Assembly: GCF_001723605.1 (NCBI RefSeq)
Contig: NZ_CP017111.1
Location: 2,046,001 to 2,110,000, forward strand
Direction: 5' to 3'
Length of the DNA stretch: 64,000 bases
Source: Sulfurospirillum halorespirans DSM 13726
GTDB taxonomy: Bacteria > Campylobacterota > Campylobacteria > Campylobacterales > Sulfurospirillaceae
The notes beneath the pieces are model-generated. The model worked only from the letters and a program-made list of their open reading frames with translations, did no database searches and was not told the origin of the DNA. Positions 18,314-29,044 of this stretch are shown in pieces. The position numbers were made by a program, and so were the translations under genes. The first letter of the stretch is position 1; the number at the start of each line of letters is the position of its first letter.

Positions 18314-18814
18314 TTAATAGCCTCGTAAAATGACGCCAAAATAGACCGAGATAACGGCTAAAAGCAGATTGAGAGGGATAAGATACTTCACCATCAAGAT
18401 CACATTTTCCTCGACCTCGATGTAATTCTCTTCCTCTAAACCTTTTTTGGCTTTAAGGTATTTGAAGTACATATAAATAAAATTAAAGGCGATAAACGTC
18501 CACAGAGCCTCTTTGGTATGTACCATCACATAGGTGGTCGGATTGCCCGCTTTAAAGCCAAGCCCGATGTGCATAAACACCGATGTTATGATGATAATCA
18601 GCAACACAGGCACTAAAAAAAGAATGTAACGTCGCATCATTTTAATGCAGCTGTTAAATTTTATCTTCTCATCAGCGACATCTTCTTCCACAGGCTGAAT
18701 CACAAAACGCATCACGAACATACTTCCAATCAGAAGTGCTGAACTGATCACATGCAGAAAAACGATGATTCGGCTAAAGTCCCCAAAGATCTCTATGAAA
18801 AAATCGCGCATCAT
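18314..18814 (-). CDS. Conserved four-helix membrane protein, unknown function
   Basis: 166 residues with four predicted membrane segments (about 15-37, 60-83, 98-117 and 140-163) and short charged loops rich in Glu and Lys. The first segment carries FLHVISSALLIGSMFVM, where His20 could bind metal or haem; this resembles CopD-like or DUF2214-like four-helix proteins, but I do not recognise the family with confidence. It starts one base before the alaS stop codon region and precedes maf, so it is probably co-transcribed with alaS. Confidence 0.6.
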   Translation of the reverse strand: MMRDFFIEIFGDFSRIIVFLHVISSALLIGSMFVMRFVIQPVEEDVADEKIKFNSCIKMMRRYILFLVPVLLIIIITSVFMHIGLGFKAGNPTTYVMVHTKEALWTFIAFNFIYMYFKYLKAKKGLEEENYIEVEENVILMVKYLIPLNLLLAVISVYFGVILRGY

Positions 18815-21361
18815 TTAGCCTTGAAGAACGGATTGTGCATAGGCAAGGGCTGCTGATTTTGCCTCTTCGATTTTAGAAGCATCTTTCCCTCCTGCTTGCG
18901 CAAAATCATCTCTTCCGCCACCACCGCCACCAACGATCGGTGCGATCTCTTTAATCCACGCACCTGCTTTAATCGCAGCATTTTTAACACCTGCTGCGAT
19001 CAATACTTTGTCGTCTTTGACTTGCAGTAAAAGCACTGCAACGGAGCTTTTTTCATTTTTAAGATCATCAATGCGCGCTTTAATATCGCCAGCGCCCAAC
19101 ACGTCGACAATGAGCTCAACACCGTTTACATGTAAAGATTCTACCGGCTTTCCAGCGTTCGCATTGAACGATTCGACTTCGGTTTTAAGGGTTTTGATCT
19201 CTTCTTTGAGACGATTGATGCCGATAAGTGGATCTTTGTGTTTCACACTCTCTTTGATCGTTTCAAGTTCGCTTCTCAAGCTTTGCGCATAAGAAAGTGC
19301 CGCACTGCCACAAATCGCTTCAATACGACGTACTCCTGCACTGACACCGCTCTCTTTTTGGATAAAAAAGCTTCCGATATTCGCCGTATTGCTCACGTGG
19401 GTTCCGCCACACAGCTCAACACTCGCATCACCAAAGCTGACCACGCGCACTTCATTACCATATTTTTCGCCAAAGAGCGCCATCGCACCACTGTTTTTAG
19501 CCTCTTCGACATTCATCAATTTTGTTTGACCTGCAACGCCACTCGCGATGACACTGTTCACAAACGCTTCAACCTTTGTGATTTCTTCAAAACTCAGTGC
19601 TTTTGGATGGGAGAAGTCAAAACGAAGTCTGTCTTTTTCGACCAAACTTCCAGCTTGACTTACATGCTCGCCTAAAATCTTGCGAAGTGCGCTGTGAAGC
19701 AAGTGCGTTGCGCTGTGATGTCTTTCGATTTCGAGGCGTGAGACATCCACACTGAGGCTTACCTCATCGTTTACATGTAAAGGTTTTTCGAGTTCCACGA
19801 GCGAAAGGTTAAGGTCGAAAAATTTCTTCGTATCGAGCACTTTTCCATACCCTTCAATGACACCCTCATCGCCACTTTGTCCACCGCTCATCGCGTAAAA
19901 TGGGGTTTGTTCAAACATGACCCAACCATTTTCGTCTAAACTTTGAACCTCTTTGAAGTTTTCATCTAAGAGTGCTAAGACTTTGGTTTTGGCCTCTTTT
20001 TGCGTGTACCCAACAAAAGTATTGAGACCAAATTTTTCAAGAAGGGGTTTAAATTCACCTTGGGTTGCTTTATCGCCACTGCCTTTCCATGAAGCTTTTG
20101 AACGTGCTTTTTGCTCCGCCATTAAACTCTCAAACTCCGCTTCGTTAACGCTTAACCCTTTTTCTCTGAGCATATCCGCGGTGAGATCAAGAGGGAAACC
20201 GTAGGTGTCGTAAAGTTTAAACGCGACTTCACCGCTGAACATCGTTTTGGTATTGGGGAGTTCTTTTTCAAAGAGTTCCAGTCCTGAAGCGATGGTCGTA
20301 AAGAAGCTCTCTTCTTCATTTTTGATCTGCTCAGCGATGACCTCTTTTTTAGCGACAAGGTACGGGTACTGTTTGCCCATAAGCGCACACAAAGTATCAA
20401 GAAGTTTATACATAAATGGTTCACGAAGCCCTAGTAAATAGCCGTGTCTAACCGCACGTCTTAGGATGCGTCTGAGAACATAGCCACGCCCCACGCGACC
20501 AAAGGTTGTGCCTTGGGCTACAAGAAAAGAGACAGCGCGAATGTGATCGGCGATAACGCGGTAACTTGCACCCGTTTTATACGCATACGGTTTTCCGCAA
20601 AGCTCGGCAACTTTGTCCGTTAATGGGATAAAGAGTGAAGAGTCATAATTGCTGAAAACGCCTTCTTGCACTGCCGTAACACGCTCTAAACCCATACCCG
20701 TGTCGATAGAAGGTTTAGGAAGCGGATGAAGCACACCAGAAGAGTCTCGCTCGTACTGCATAAACACAAGATTCCAAATCTCTAAGAAACGATCACCATC
20801 GCCGCCCATATAATCCTCAGGCGTGTTAAAATTCTCAGCCCCTTGATCGATGAAGATTTCGCTACAAGGGCCGCAAGGTCCCGTATCGCCCATTTGCCAG
20901 AAGTTGTCTTTATCACCAAAGCGCATAATGCGACTCGCATCAATGTGTTTTTTCCAAATCGCTTCTGCCTCATCATCGCTCTCATGAACAGTCACCCAGA
21001 GTTTATCTTTAGGAAGTTTAAGCACTTCGGTCACAAATTCCCACGCGTGAGAGATGGCATCTTCTTTAAAGTAATCGCCAAAAGAGAAGTTTCCAAGCAT
21101 TTCAAAAAAAGTATGATGGCGCGCTGTGTAGCCGACGTTATCAAGGTCATTGTGTTTTCCACCTGCACGGATGCACGTTTGACAGGTTGTCGCACGCGGA
21201 GGGTTTGGACGAGGGATTTCGCCTGTGAAAACACTCTTAAAAGGAACCATGCCTGCATTGGTAAACAGAAGCGTCGCGTCATCGGGCACAAGGGGAGAAC
21301 TCTCGATAATCTTGTGACCTTTTTGTTCAAAAAACTTTAAAAACTCAGCTCTAACATCCAT
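18815..21361 (-). CDS. alaS: Alanine-tRNA ligase
   Basis: 848 residues. Charges tRNA-Ala. The catalytic domain begins with [29 protein letters not shown] and has [22 protein letters not shown] and [10 protein letters not shown]. The editing domain shows [13 protein letters not shown] and CGGTHVSNT, whose His and Cys bind zinc and clear mischarged Ser/Gly. The C-terminal C-Ala domain has the Gly-rich [15 protein letters not shown]. Two iterated palindromes (19126-19135, 19771-19780) encode Leu-His-Val at variable positions. Confidence 0.97.
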   Translation of the reverse strand: MDVRAEFLKFFEQKGHKIIESSPLVPDDATLLFTNAGMVPFKSVFTGEIPRPNPPRATTCQTCIRAGGKHNDLDNVGYTARHHTFFEMLGNFSFGDYFKEDAISHAWEFVTEVLKLPKDKLWVTVHESDDEAEAIWKKHIDASRIMRFGDKDNFWQMGDTGPCGPCSEIFIDQGAENFNTPEDYMGGDGDRFLEIWNLVFMQYERDSSGVLHPLPKPSIDTGMGLERVTAVQEGVFSNYDSSLFIPLTDKVAELCGKPYAYKTGASYRVIADHIRAVSFLVAQGTTFGRVGRGYVLRRILRRAVRHGYLLGLREPFMYKLLDTLCALMGKQYPYLVAKKEVIAEQIKNEEESFFTTIASGLELFEKELPNTKTMFSGEVAFKLYDTYGFPLDLTADMLREKGLSVNEAEFESLMAEQKARSKASWKGSGDKATQGEFKPLLEKFGLNTFVGYTQKEAKTKVLALLDENFKEVQSLDENGWVMFEQTPFYAMSGGQSGDEGVIEGYGKVLDTKKFFDLNLSLVELEKPLHVNDEVSLSVDVSRLEIERHHSATHLLHSALRKILGEHVSQAGSLVEKDRLRFDFSHPKALSFEEITKVEAFVNSVIASGVAGQTKLMNVEEAKNSGAMALFGEKYGNEVRVVSFGDASVELCGGTHVSNTANIGSFFIQKESGVSAGVRRIEAICGSAALSYAQSLRSELETIKESVKHKDPLIGINRLKEEIKTLKTEVESFNANAGKPVESLHVNGVELIVDVLGAGDIKARIDDLKNEKSSVAVLLLQVKDDKVLIAAGVKNAAIKAGAWIKEIAPIVGGGGGGRDDFAQAGGKDASKIEEAKSAALAYAQSVLQG

Positions 21362-21457
21362 ACTATTGTCCTAGTTTTATTATAAAAATTTATCTATTTT
21401 AACGAAAAAACCTAAAGGTTATTATTAAAGCCCCCAAAAACCGTATGAAAGAGAGGC

Positions 21458-23410
21458 CTACAACGTACACTTTTCACTCAGACGATACCCCACAATCCAC
21501 CAACCCAGAACGACGATAATGGCACCTAAAAAGCCATTGAACGTCAGAAGGCAGAAAAGTCCCATAATGATCGCGATCATACCCAAGATATAGCTTCCAG
21601 AGAGCACACTAAAGATAGCAATGACAATGCCTGAAAGCCCTACGTAATTGAGGTAAATCACCTTGCCTAAAAGCGTTCTAAATTGACAGATAGGAAGCAG
21701 AGGATCTGCCGCGCACACAGCCACCCACGACTCTTTGACATAGACACCCTCTTTCATTGCCACAATAGCACCTGCGGCTACAATCAAAATCAAAAGTGTT
21801 CTAAAAAGACCGCACAATTTCGAGGTGGAAAGCCACAATGTTGAGCCCAAAACCATCACTAAAATGACCCAATTCAGTGCAAAATCATTACGCGCACTCT
21901 CTTGAACTAAAACCGCTAAGGCACTTAAAAACAAGATCAACCCACTCGCTTTTTCCATCAAACCATTAAGCTCTTTACGTTCGGTTGAAAAGTAAATGAC
22001 CGCATACACCACAGCGATGATGCCCAGCGTTCCTAGCTCAAAGTTCAGATACCGCCCATCAAACGCTAAAGAGAGTGTCATCACAAGCACGATGCTGATG
22101 CTAAACAGATGCAAAACATCTTCCCAAAACGTTTCACCTTTGGGTTCACTGAGCGTTATAACGCTTATAAAACGCGCCATCGAACCTCGCATCGTGATCT
22201 CTTCGGCGATGAGAAAGCGCACCAGTTTAAGCCACAGTAAAAAAGCGACACTCAGACATAAAATCGCCCACGCCTCTTCCAAATTATTGCGCGAAACGAT
22301 CCAATAGGCATTGGCTTGCCATGTGAGTGCTACCGAACCACCAAAGAGCGTTGTAAACCAGTACGGCGCTTTTTTGCACGAACATGTCGGCACGCCCCAA
22401 AGCCAAATCAAACCAACCAGACTGAGCGCACAACTGCTGATGAAAAGCCACAACGCATTGGGAAAGTTGGAGACAAAACCATGCAAGATGTGCTTATCGG
22501 CGCGATCGGCATCAAACAGACCCCAAAAACCGCCCACAGCCCCTTCACTCATACGTTTCCACGGTTGGTCAAATGCTTCGATAAAATTGTACTTCCAGCC
22601 ACTCTCTTCCGCCATTTGGACAAAACCACGCGTGAAGATGGCTTGATTGACCGCACTTGGGTAGGCACCTTCTCGCATACGCCCTTCACTTGGCCAGCCT
22701 GTCTCACCGATGACGATCTCTTTATCAGGGATTTTTTGTTGCATCAACTCACGAATATTCTTTACATGTAAAAGCGCTTTTTCCACACTGATGGGCTTAT
22801 CTTCCCAGTACGGCAAGATGTGAATCGTCACGCGATCGACCGCAGGTGCGACCTCGGGATGCTTGTTCCAAAACTCCCACACATCGGCATACGTGATGAC
22901 CATATCGGGCAATGCTTGTTTTACTTCTTGGATATAGCCTACCAACTGTCCAGCACTCACATCGCGTCTTAACAACGCTTCATTGCCCACGACAACGGTT
23001 TCGACAATGTCTTTGTTCTCTTTGGCTAAACGAATCGTTGTGTCGATCTCTTTTTTCGTCAACGCCGCATCACTGCTCACCCACGCACCCAGCCACAGTT
23101 TCAGCCCATGTTTACGCGCAATCTCGGGTAACTCTTCAAGCCCAACGCTCGAATACGAGCGAATACAACTCGTAATCGTCGCCAAATGCGCCAAATCTTT
23201 GTCCATCTGCTCGGTCGAAGGACGAAACCCTTTAGGAATATCCATCGGTGACTCATTTTTGCCAAAAGGGGCATACGAGAGGCATTGCAGTTTGACATTG
23301 GAATCAAGCGTAATCAGGCTCGAAGAAGGCAAAGCCATCCAAAACCAAAAAAGCCCCAATGTGGCAAACATCGCAAGGTAAAAAAGGATCATTTTAAACG
23401 TGTGATTCAT
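21458..23410 (-). CDS. Membrane-bound glycoside hydrolase family 17 protein (beta-glucan enzyme)
   Basis: 650 residues from the ATG at 23410, preferred because GGAG lies 9 bases upstream; the longer form starts inside that site. An N-terminal anchor (8-27) is followed by a GH17 barrel (about 40-310) with acid/base Glu144 in VVGNEALLRRD and nucleophile Glu236 in VIGETGWPSEG. About nine membrane segments fill residues 320-645. Proteins of this layout are annotated as beta-(1,3)/(1,6)-glucan synthases or transglycosylases, acting outside on periplasmic glucans. No GT2 glucan synthase is adjacent. One iterated palindrome encodes Leu-His-Val at 22762. Confidence 0.75.
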   Translation of the reverse strand: MNHTFKMILFYLAMFATLGLFWFWMALPSSSLITLDSNVKLQCLSYAPFGKNESPMDIPKGFRPSTEQMDKDLAHLATITSCIRSYSSVGLEELPEIARKHGLKLWLGAWVSSDAALTKKEIDTTIRLAKENKDIVETVVVGNEALLRRDVSAGQLVGYIQEVKQALPDMVITYADVWEFWNKHPEVAPAVDRVTIHILPYWEDKPISVEKALLHVKNIRELMQQKIPDKEIVIGETGWPSEGRMREGAYPSAVNQAIFTRGFVQMAEESGWKYNFIEAFDQPWKRMSEGAVGGFWGLFDADRADKHILHGFVSNFPNALWLFISSCALSLVGLIWLWGVPTCSCKKAPYWFTTLFGGSVALTWQANAYWIVSRNNLEEAWAILCLSVAFLLWLKLVRFLIAEEITMRGSMARFISVITLSEPKGETFWEDVLHLFSISIVLVMTLSLAFDGRYLNFELGTLGIIAVVYAVIYFSTERKELNGLMEKASGLILFLSALAVLVQESARNDFALNWVILVMVLGSTLWLSTSKLCGLFRTLLILIVAAGAIVAMKEGVYVKESWVAVCAADPLLPICQFRTLLGKVIYLNYVGLSGIVIAIFSVLSGSYILGMIAIIMGLFCLLTFNGFLGAIIVVLGWWIVGYRLSEKCTL

Positions 23411-23650
23411 ACAGCAGCACTCCATCTTTAATAGTTGCGCGATTATACTAGAAATGGGTTTAAGGGTTTACATGTAAAAGTAGAAATTGGCATGGATAAA
23501 GATATATCAACACGTATTAACCTATTCTTGAAATAAATTGAGAGTTATAAAAATGTTAGTTCTTAATTATCTACAAGCAGAATCCATTTCTTTACCACAG
23601 TTTCAATTTTAATAAAAAGAAGTTTTAGTAAACTATTGTTGATAAGCCCT

Positions 23651-24307
23651 TTACTTGTAGTGAGAGCTCACAACAACCAAGCGATAACCGTAGTTTTGTG
23701 TCTCAATACTCTTTTCACAAAGCTTAGTACGCAAACGCTTTACTAAAGAGCGTAGTCCTGCGATTCCCACATCTTCACCTTCCCATACATACTGTTCTAT
23801 ATGCTCGATTGAGACAATAATATTGGGGGTTTTGGCTAATAATGCCATCAGCCGACGCTCTTTTAATGTAAGCTTCATCACTTCATTAGATGCGTCATAA
23901 AGTAGTTCATCCTTAGGGTCGTAGCTCAAGCCATCCTGTAATTTTAAACGCTCATTGGCAGAGCAAAGCAGGTCAATTTTACGCTCCAACTCATACATGT
24001 AAAAAGGTTTTTTTAAGTAATCATGGCATCCAGCAATGTACGCTTTTTGAATCGTTTCTAACTCGATATTAGCACTGATGATGATAGCAGGCGTCCTTTT
24101 TTCACGCTGACGTATCTCTTTAAGAAGTGCTATTCCGTCCATCGTAGGAACATGAATATCCAGTACAAAACAATCGTATCCATGAGCACTTTCAAAGAGC
24201 GCTGTTTCACCATCATCAAACCAATCAACCGTATGACCCTTCTCCTCTAACATCTCTTTGATAATTTCGGCTAAATTGACATTATCTTCAAGCAATAAGA
24301 TTTTCAT
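23651..24307 (-). CDS. OmpR-family response regulator of the dms-linked two-component system
   Basis: 218 residues from the ATG at 24307, which has AAGGAG upstream and overlaps the kinase stop by 20 bases; the longer in-frame start lies inside the kinase gene. The receiver domain (1-118) has Glu7/Asp8, phospho-acceptor Asp50 in CFVLDIHVPTMDG, and Lys in YLKKPF. A winged-helix DNA-binding domain follows (125-218) with LTLKERRLMALLA and IAGLRSLVKRLRTKL. It probably binds the 11-bp direct repeats upstream of dmsA; that target is inferred. Confidence 0.88.
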   Translation of the reverse strand: MKILLLEDNVNLAEIIKEMLEEKGHTVDWFDDGETALFESAHGYDCFVLDIHVPTMDGIALLKEIRQREKRTPAIIISANIELETIQKAYIAGCHDYLKKPFYMYELERKIDLLCSANERLKLQDGLSYDPKDELLYDASNEVMKLTLKERRLMALLAKTPNIIVSIEHIEQYVWEGEDVGIAGLRSLVKRLRTKLCEKSIETQNYGYRLVVVSSHYK

Positions 24308-26480
24308 AGCTTTTCTCCTTCGCTCTTGGAAGCTCAATACACACCTGCACACCTTGAGTTAAAGGCTCTAATGTGATTTTACCATTCATCTTACTTTCAA
24401 TAATCAGCTTTGCCATATACAAGCCAAATCCATCGCCTTTCGTTTTTGTCGTAAAAAAGGGCTGAAAAAGGTTGAGTAATATCTCTTGACTTATACCAAT
24501 ACCATTATCTCGTATATAAACACCAACACTTTCGTCAAATTCGTGCAAATCAATACGTATATGACCTTTGGATACAAGCGCTTTTGCTTTCGCTTCTAAA
24601 ATCGCATCTTTCGCGTTGTTAATGATATTGACAATAACCTGTTTAAACTCATTAGGGTATCCCCAAAGTGTATTACTTTTAGTGAGATGATTTGTATACT
24701 TCACTTCAATGGAGTCATACTTCATAGAATAGGATAGCAACGTAAGAACATCCTTGATACCTTGGTCAATATCAAAGGCTTTTGGCTCATTGGAAGGTCG
24801 TATAAAATCACGAAATCCATCAATTGTCTCGCCCATATAAATTGTTTGGGACATAATTACCCCATAAAAATTTTGAATGTCTTTACTGGTGAGTTTTCCT
24901 TTTTGATCATAATGGTGCATTTTATGAGCAACCGCTGAGAGCTCAACCAAAGGTACTTTCCATTGATGGACGATGGATGAGAGCATCTCCCCAATTTCGG
25001 CAAGTTTTGATTGTTGGATGATAAATTGGGTATTGATTTCGAGTTGCTTTTTTTCTGTCACATCAGTGATTACTGCTACAATACCGCCATTTTTACCACC
25101 TTCATCAAGAAAAATTTGACTACGCAATCGATAGGTTCGCTCTTGCCGCATAAATTCTATTTCTTGAAGTTCAAAAAGTTGCTCTTTTGTGGGCATATGA
25201 CACAAGACCGTGAAAACATCGCAAATACTACGCCCAACTATTTGATCGAGTGAAAGTCCCACCATGGTACAAAAAGAATCATTGCATCCTTTGATGTACC
25301 CTTTGATATCAATCCAAAAAATGGAACTTCTAATATTATTCAGAAGGACTTGTTCCAAATAACTTTGTGCTGCCAATTTTTTTTCCATCCTTTGACGCTG
25401 ATAGATGTTAATGATGGCTAAAATAAGTGAAATTAAGATAAAGGGAAAAAAGATAAATGCATACTCTACAAGCTGTCTGTGCTCTTCAAAAAAACTTTTG
25501 GGTGGATTAATAATCGTAGCTTCTTTGGGGAGCCTTGATCCATCAATGTTATATTTTTGAAGCATCTTATAATCAAATATCCATTCCGAGGGTACAACAA
25601 GCGGTTTTGATGCATCTATTTTTTGACCATCAAGATATGCTAAGGTCAATTTAGCAACAGCGACACCATTGGTATATCCACGCAATAAATAACCACCAAT
25701 AATTCCTTCAGAAAGCAAAACATCACTAGCGGCAAATACAGGTGCCAAAGAAGCTTTAATCACATCACTTACTTTGTAATAAGGAATGTAATTCCCATGA
25801 TTATCACGCAGTAAAGTCCCTAACATCACTGCACTATGAGGAGGTAAATGGGCAAGATCATCAGTTATTTTTTCAAGATCTCCCTCTAAATTAATGGTTG
25901 TATGAATACCCTGTGCTTCTAATTTTTGTGCTTCTTCTTGGAAAATAGAATTGATAGACATAGAATCTTTAGTTTTGTCGCTAATAATATAAACATTTTT
26001 TAAGTGCGGCATAACATGTTTTAAAAACTGCATATTAATTGCAACTTCTTTACTCTCAAAAACAAGAGGGATTTTTTCTTGTTTAATACGCTCTACATCA
26101 ACACCCGGCATACTTTTTTCAATACCACAAAAGAAGATAGGAACATTTGGGAAAAGTTTATCTTTATTATTTAAAACAAATTTTACCGCAAAATCATCAA
26201 CAGCAATCACGGCATCAAACTGTTGATATTTAAGTTTTGCAACAAATAAATTGTAAAGAAGAATCAAATATTCAGGATCTTCATTCTTTTTGGTATCCAT
26301 ATACTCCGTTGTGAGCTGATATTCTTTAAAAGGGGCTAAAACATCTTCAACACCTTGAGAGAGATGATCACTCCAACGAATACCTTTATTATAAGAGTGT
26401 AAAAGCAAAATATGTTTACTAGCGGCCTCAAGGCTTAGTGTACACATACACCATAAAAAAAGAAACAACCATGGTTTCAT
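24288..26480 (-). CDS. Sensor histidine kinase with periplasmic substrate-binding-protein-like sensor domain
   Basis: 730 residues. Signal peptide (1-19), a periplasmic domain (about 20-335) resembling ABC substrate-binding proteins (HILLLHSYNKGIRWSD, AVIAVDDFAVKFVL, FCGIEKSMPG), one membrane helix (about 337-358), a PAS domain (about 370-480), then a kinase core with His505 in SSIVHQWKVPL, an N box (VNIINNAKDAI) and G boxes (VYIRDNGIGIS, GDGFGLYM). The H box lacks the usual Arg (HQWRxPL type). It is divergent from dmsA, so it likely senses a DMSO-type electron acceptor; the ligand is unknown. Confidence 0.9.
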   Translation of the reverse strand: MKPWLFLFLWCMCTLSLEAASKHILLLHSYNKGIRWSDHLSQGVEDVLAPFKEYQLTTEYMDTKKNEDPEYLILLYNLFVAKLKYQQFDAVIAVDDFAVKFVLNNKDKLFPNVPIFFCGIEKSMPGVDVERIKQEKIPLVFESKEVAINMQFLKHVMPHLKNVYIISDKTKDSMSINSIFQEEAQKLEAQGIHTTINLEGDLEKITDDLAHLPPHSAVMLGTLLRDNHGNYIPYYKVSDVIKASLAPVFAASDVLLSEGIIGGYLLRGYTNGVAVAKLTLAYLDGQKIDASKPLVVPSEWIFDYKMLQKYNIDGSRLPKEATIINPPKSFFEEHRQLVEYAFIFFPFILISLILAIINIYQRQRMEKKLAAQSYLEQVLLNNIRSSIFWIDIKGYIKGCNDSFCTMVGLSLDQIVGRSICDVFTVLCHMPTKEQLFELQEIEFMRQERTYRLRSQIFLDEGGKNGGIVAVITDVTEKKQLEINTQFIIQQSKLAEIGEMLSSIVHQWKVPLVELSAVAHKMHHYDQKGKLTSKDIQNFYGVIMSQTIYMGETIDGFRDFIRPSNEPKAFDIDQGIKDVLTLLSYSMKYDSIEVKYTNHLTKSNTLWGYPNEFKQVIVNIINNAKDAILEAKAKALVSKGHIRIDLHEFDESVGVYIRDNGIGISQEILLNLFQPFFTTKTKGDGFGLYMAKLIIESKMNGKITLEPLTQGVQVCIELPRAKEKSYENLIA

Positions 26481-26624
26481 CTAGTTCCCTAAAATTTTTT
26501 TCATTATAACGTTCTTCTTAATATACCCCTCTTAAAGTTATTTTCATCATCAAACCTGACAACTTTTTGACAACTTATTTTTATAAGATTACTTTTATAA
26601 AACTATAAATTTCAAGGAGACCCT
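26481..26624 (+). promoter_or_regulatory. dms promoter region with tandem 11-bp direct repeats
   Basis: TGACAACTTTT (26557-26567) is followed at once by TGACAACTTAT (26568-26578). Two direct repeats one helical turn apart are typical OmpR-family binding boxes. TATAAA-like -10 elements follow at about 26594-26608, and AAGGAGA at 26614-26620 is the dmsA ribosome-binding site. The divergent kinase/regulator operon starts on the other side, so one site could control both. Confidence 0.6.
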
Positions 26625-29033
26625 ATGTATGAAATTAGTCGGCGACGATTTTTGCAATGGAGTGGTGCTTTAGGCGGAGGACTTGCAAGCAGTGCAATTT
26701 TACCGCTTCCATCCATTGCTGAAGATGTAAAAACAGTTCCATCTTCAAAAAAATACGATTCAATCAAATGGGCAGGTTGTACTATCAATTGTGGTAGTAA
26801 ATGCCCTGTTCGTGTTTTTGTCAAAGGTGGGAAGATTGATCATATTGAAACCGATAATACAGGTGGTGATGAGTTTGGCTCACATCAAGTAAGAGCATGC
26901 CTAAGAGGACGATCAAATCGTTATCGTGTGTACAATCCAAACAGGCTTTTATACCCACTCAAACGCATTGGCAAACGAGGCGAAGGAAAATTTGCTCGTA
27001 TATCGTGGGATGAAGCCTTAGAAACCATTGCTACAAAAATGAAAGAAGTTAAAGAAAAATACGGCAATGAAGCGATTTACTTAAACTATGCGACAGGAAC
27101 AACCGGTGCTATTATGAACCGTTGTACCGCTGGTCCTTGGGTAAGACTTCTTTCACTCTTTGGTGGGTACCTCAACTATTATAACAGCTACTCGACAGCA
27201 CAAATCACCGATGGACTGAACCATTTTTATGGCACAAGCAGAGGCAGTGATATTATGAATATTGAATACGCAAAACTTGTAGTCATGTTTGGTAATAATT
27301 CTGTCGAAACAAGAATGAGTGGTGGTGGTACAGGCTATGCGTATAAATGTGCTCTGGAACGAGGTGGTGCTAAAATTATTCATATTGATCCACGCTATTC
27401 TGATAGTTTAGTCGGAGCCTGTGATCAATGGATTCCAATAGTCCCAGGAACCGATGGTGCACTCATTGCTGCAATGGCACATGTTATGATTAGCGAAGAC
27501 CTTCACGATAAAGAATTTTTGAGCAAATACTGTGTCGGATTTAGCTCTGATACACTTCCTGAGGGAACATCTGAAAACAGCTCTTATGAAGATTATGTTA
27601 TGGGTAGAGGGGAAGATAAGACCGAAAAAACACCTGCTTGGGCGGAGAACATTACTAAAATATCTGCACAAACTATTATTAACCTCGCACGCGAAGTCGC
27701 TACGACAAAACCTTGTTTTATAGCGCAAGGATGGGGTGCACAACGCCAATCTAACGGTGAACAAGCTGCGCGTGCTATCGCAACACTTGCCGCCATGACA
27801 GGAAATATTGGCTCTGTTGGTACCAATCCTGGTACAAGAGAGCATACAACTGGATGGATTGAACCCGCATCGTTACCGTATAAAAATCCTATCAAAGATG
27901 CTATTCCTTGCTTTCTATGGACAGATGCTATTGTTAGAGGTAAAGAGATGCGTGACATCACTGATGGTGTACGAAAAACAACTCAACTCAAACAAAACAT
28001 AAAATTCTTATGGAATACAGGCGGAAACTGCCTTATCAACCAACACAGTGATGCCAACAAAACCGCTAAGATTCTCGAGGATGAAAGTTTATGTGAATTT
28101 ATTGTTGATGTGAATGTTACACGAACATCAAGTAACCGCTTTGCAGATATCATTCTTCCCGATGCCACGCCGCTTGAACAAGAAGATTTTGTGCGTTCAA
28201 GTGCTGGTTATTCGAATGACAGACCGTATATTATCTATTCACAAAAAGCGATTGAGCCTTTGGGCGAAAGTATGCCAATTTATGATATGTGTACAAAACT
28301 CGCTGAAAAATTGGGTGGAGAAACACTCAAAAATGCTTTTACCGAAGGTCGTACTCAAGTTGAGTGGTTAGAGCATCTTTGGGATGTAAAATTTAAAGAT
28401 AAAGAAGGGATACCGACCTTTACGCAAATGAAAGAGATGGGTATTTTAAAATTGCCTCGCTATAAAAAGCCTTTGGTGGGATTTGAAAAATTTGTTCAAG
28501 ACCCTATTGCTAATCCGCTTAAAACGCCCACGGGCAAAATTGAAATTTTCAGTACAGCACTTGATAAAATGGCAAAAACATGGATTTTGCATGAAGGTCA
28601 AGCAATCACGCCTCTTCCTATCTTCACAGAAGCGAAAGACGGACCACTTGATCCTGCACGCAAAACATACCCACTTCAAATATTTGGTTACCACTACAAA
28701 GGTCGTACACACTCTAGCTTTTGGGAGAGTGCACCTATTCGTGAAATCAATCCAGATGAACTGTGGATAAATCCTGTTGATGCTAAAGAGCGCCATATTA
28801 AAACAGGAGACAAGGTCCTTGTTTACAACCAATATGGCACGATGAGTATCGTGGCTAAAGTAACTCCCAAAATCATGCCAGGCGTGACTTCATGTCCACA
28901 AGGTGGTTGGTATAAAACGGAAAATGGCATTGATGTTGGTGGATGTATCAATTCACTGACCACACATGAACCATCAGCGATTGCCAAAGGCAATCCTCAA
29001 CACTCCATCTTGGTTGAGATTAAAAAAGCGTAG
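26625..29033 (+). CDS. dmsA: DMSO-reductase-type molybdopterin oxidoreductase, catalytic subunit
   Basis: 802 residues. A twin-arginine signal (SRRRFLQWSGA, 5-15) indicates export of the folded enzyme. Cys52, Cys56, Cys60 and Cys92 match the [4Fe-4S] site of DmsA. RACLRGRSNRYRVYNPNRLLYP and GKRGEGKFARISWDEAL are DmsA/YnfE hallmarks, and Ser190 in SYSTAQI corresponds to the Mo-ligand Ser of E. coli DmsA. C-terminal molybdopterin-guanine-dinucleotide motifs follow. It should reduce DMSO or a related S- or N-oxide; the exact acceptor is not proven. Confidence 0.9.
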   Translation: MYEISRRRFLQWSGALGGGLASSAILPLPSIAEDVKTVPSSKKYDSIKWAGCTINCGSKCPVRVFVKGGKIDHIETDNTGGDEFGSHQVRACLRGRSNRYRVYNPNRLLYPLKRIGKRGEGKFARISWDEALETIATKMKEVKEKYGNEAIYLNYATGTTGAIMNRCTAGPWVRLLSLFGGYLNYYNSYSTAQITDGLNHFYGTSRGSDIMNIEYAKLVVMFGNNSVETRMSGGGTGYAYKCALERGGAKIIHIDPRYSDSLVGACDQWIPIVPGTDGALIAAMAHVMISEDLHDKEFLSKYCVGFSSDTLPEGTSENSSYEDYVMGRGEDKTEKTPAWAENITKISAQTIINLAREVATTKPCFIAQGWGAQRQSNGEQAARAIATLAAMTGNIGSVGTNPGTREHTTGWIEPASLPYKNPIKDAIPCFLWTDAIVRGKEMRDITDGVRKTTQLKQNIKFLWNTGGNCLINQHSDANKTAKILEDESLCEFIVDVNVTRTSSNRFADIILPDATPLEQEDFVRSSAGYSNDRPYIIYSQKAIEPLGESMPIYDMCTKLAEKLGGETLKNAFTEGRTQVEWLEHLWDVKFKDKEGIPTFTQMKEMGILKLPRYKKPLVGFEKFVQDPIANPLKTPTGKIEIFSTALDKMAKTWILHEGQAITPLPIFTEAKDGPLDPARKTYPLQIFGYHYKGRTHSSFWESAPIREINPDELWINPVDAKERHIKTGDKVLVYNQYGTMSIVAKVTPKIMPGVTSCPQGGWYKTENGIDVGGCINSLTTHEPSAIAKGNPQHSILVEIKKA

Positions 29034-29044
29034 AGGGAAAAATT

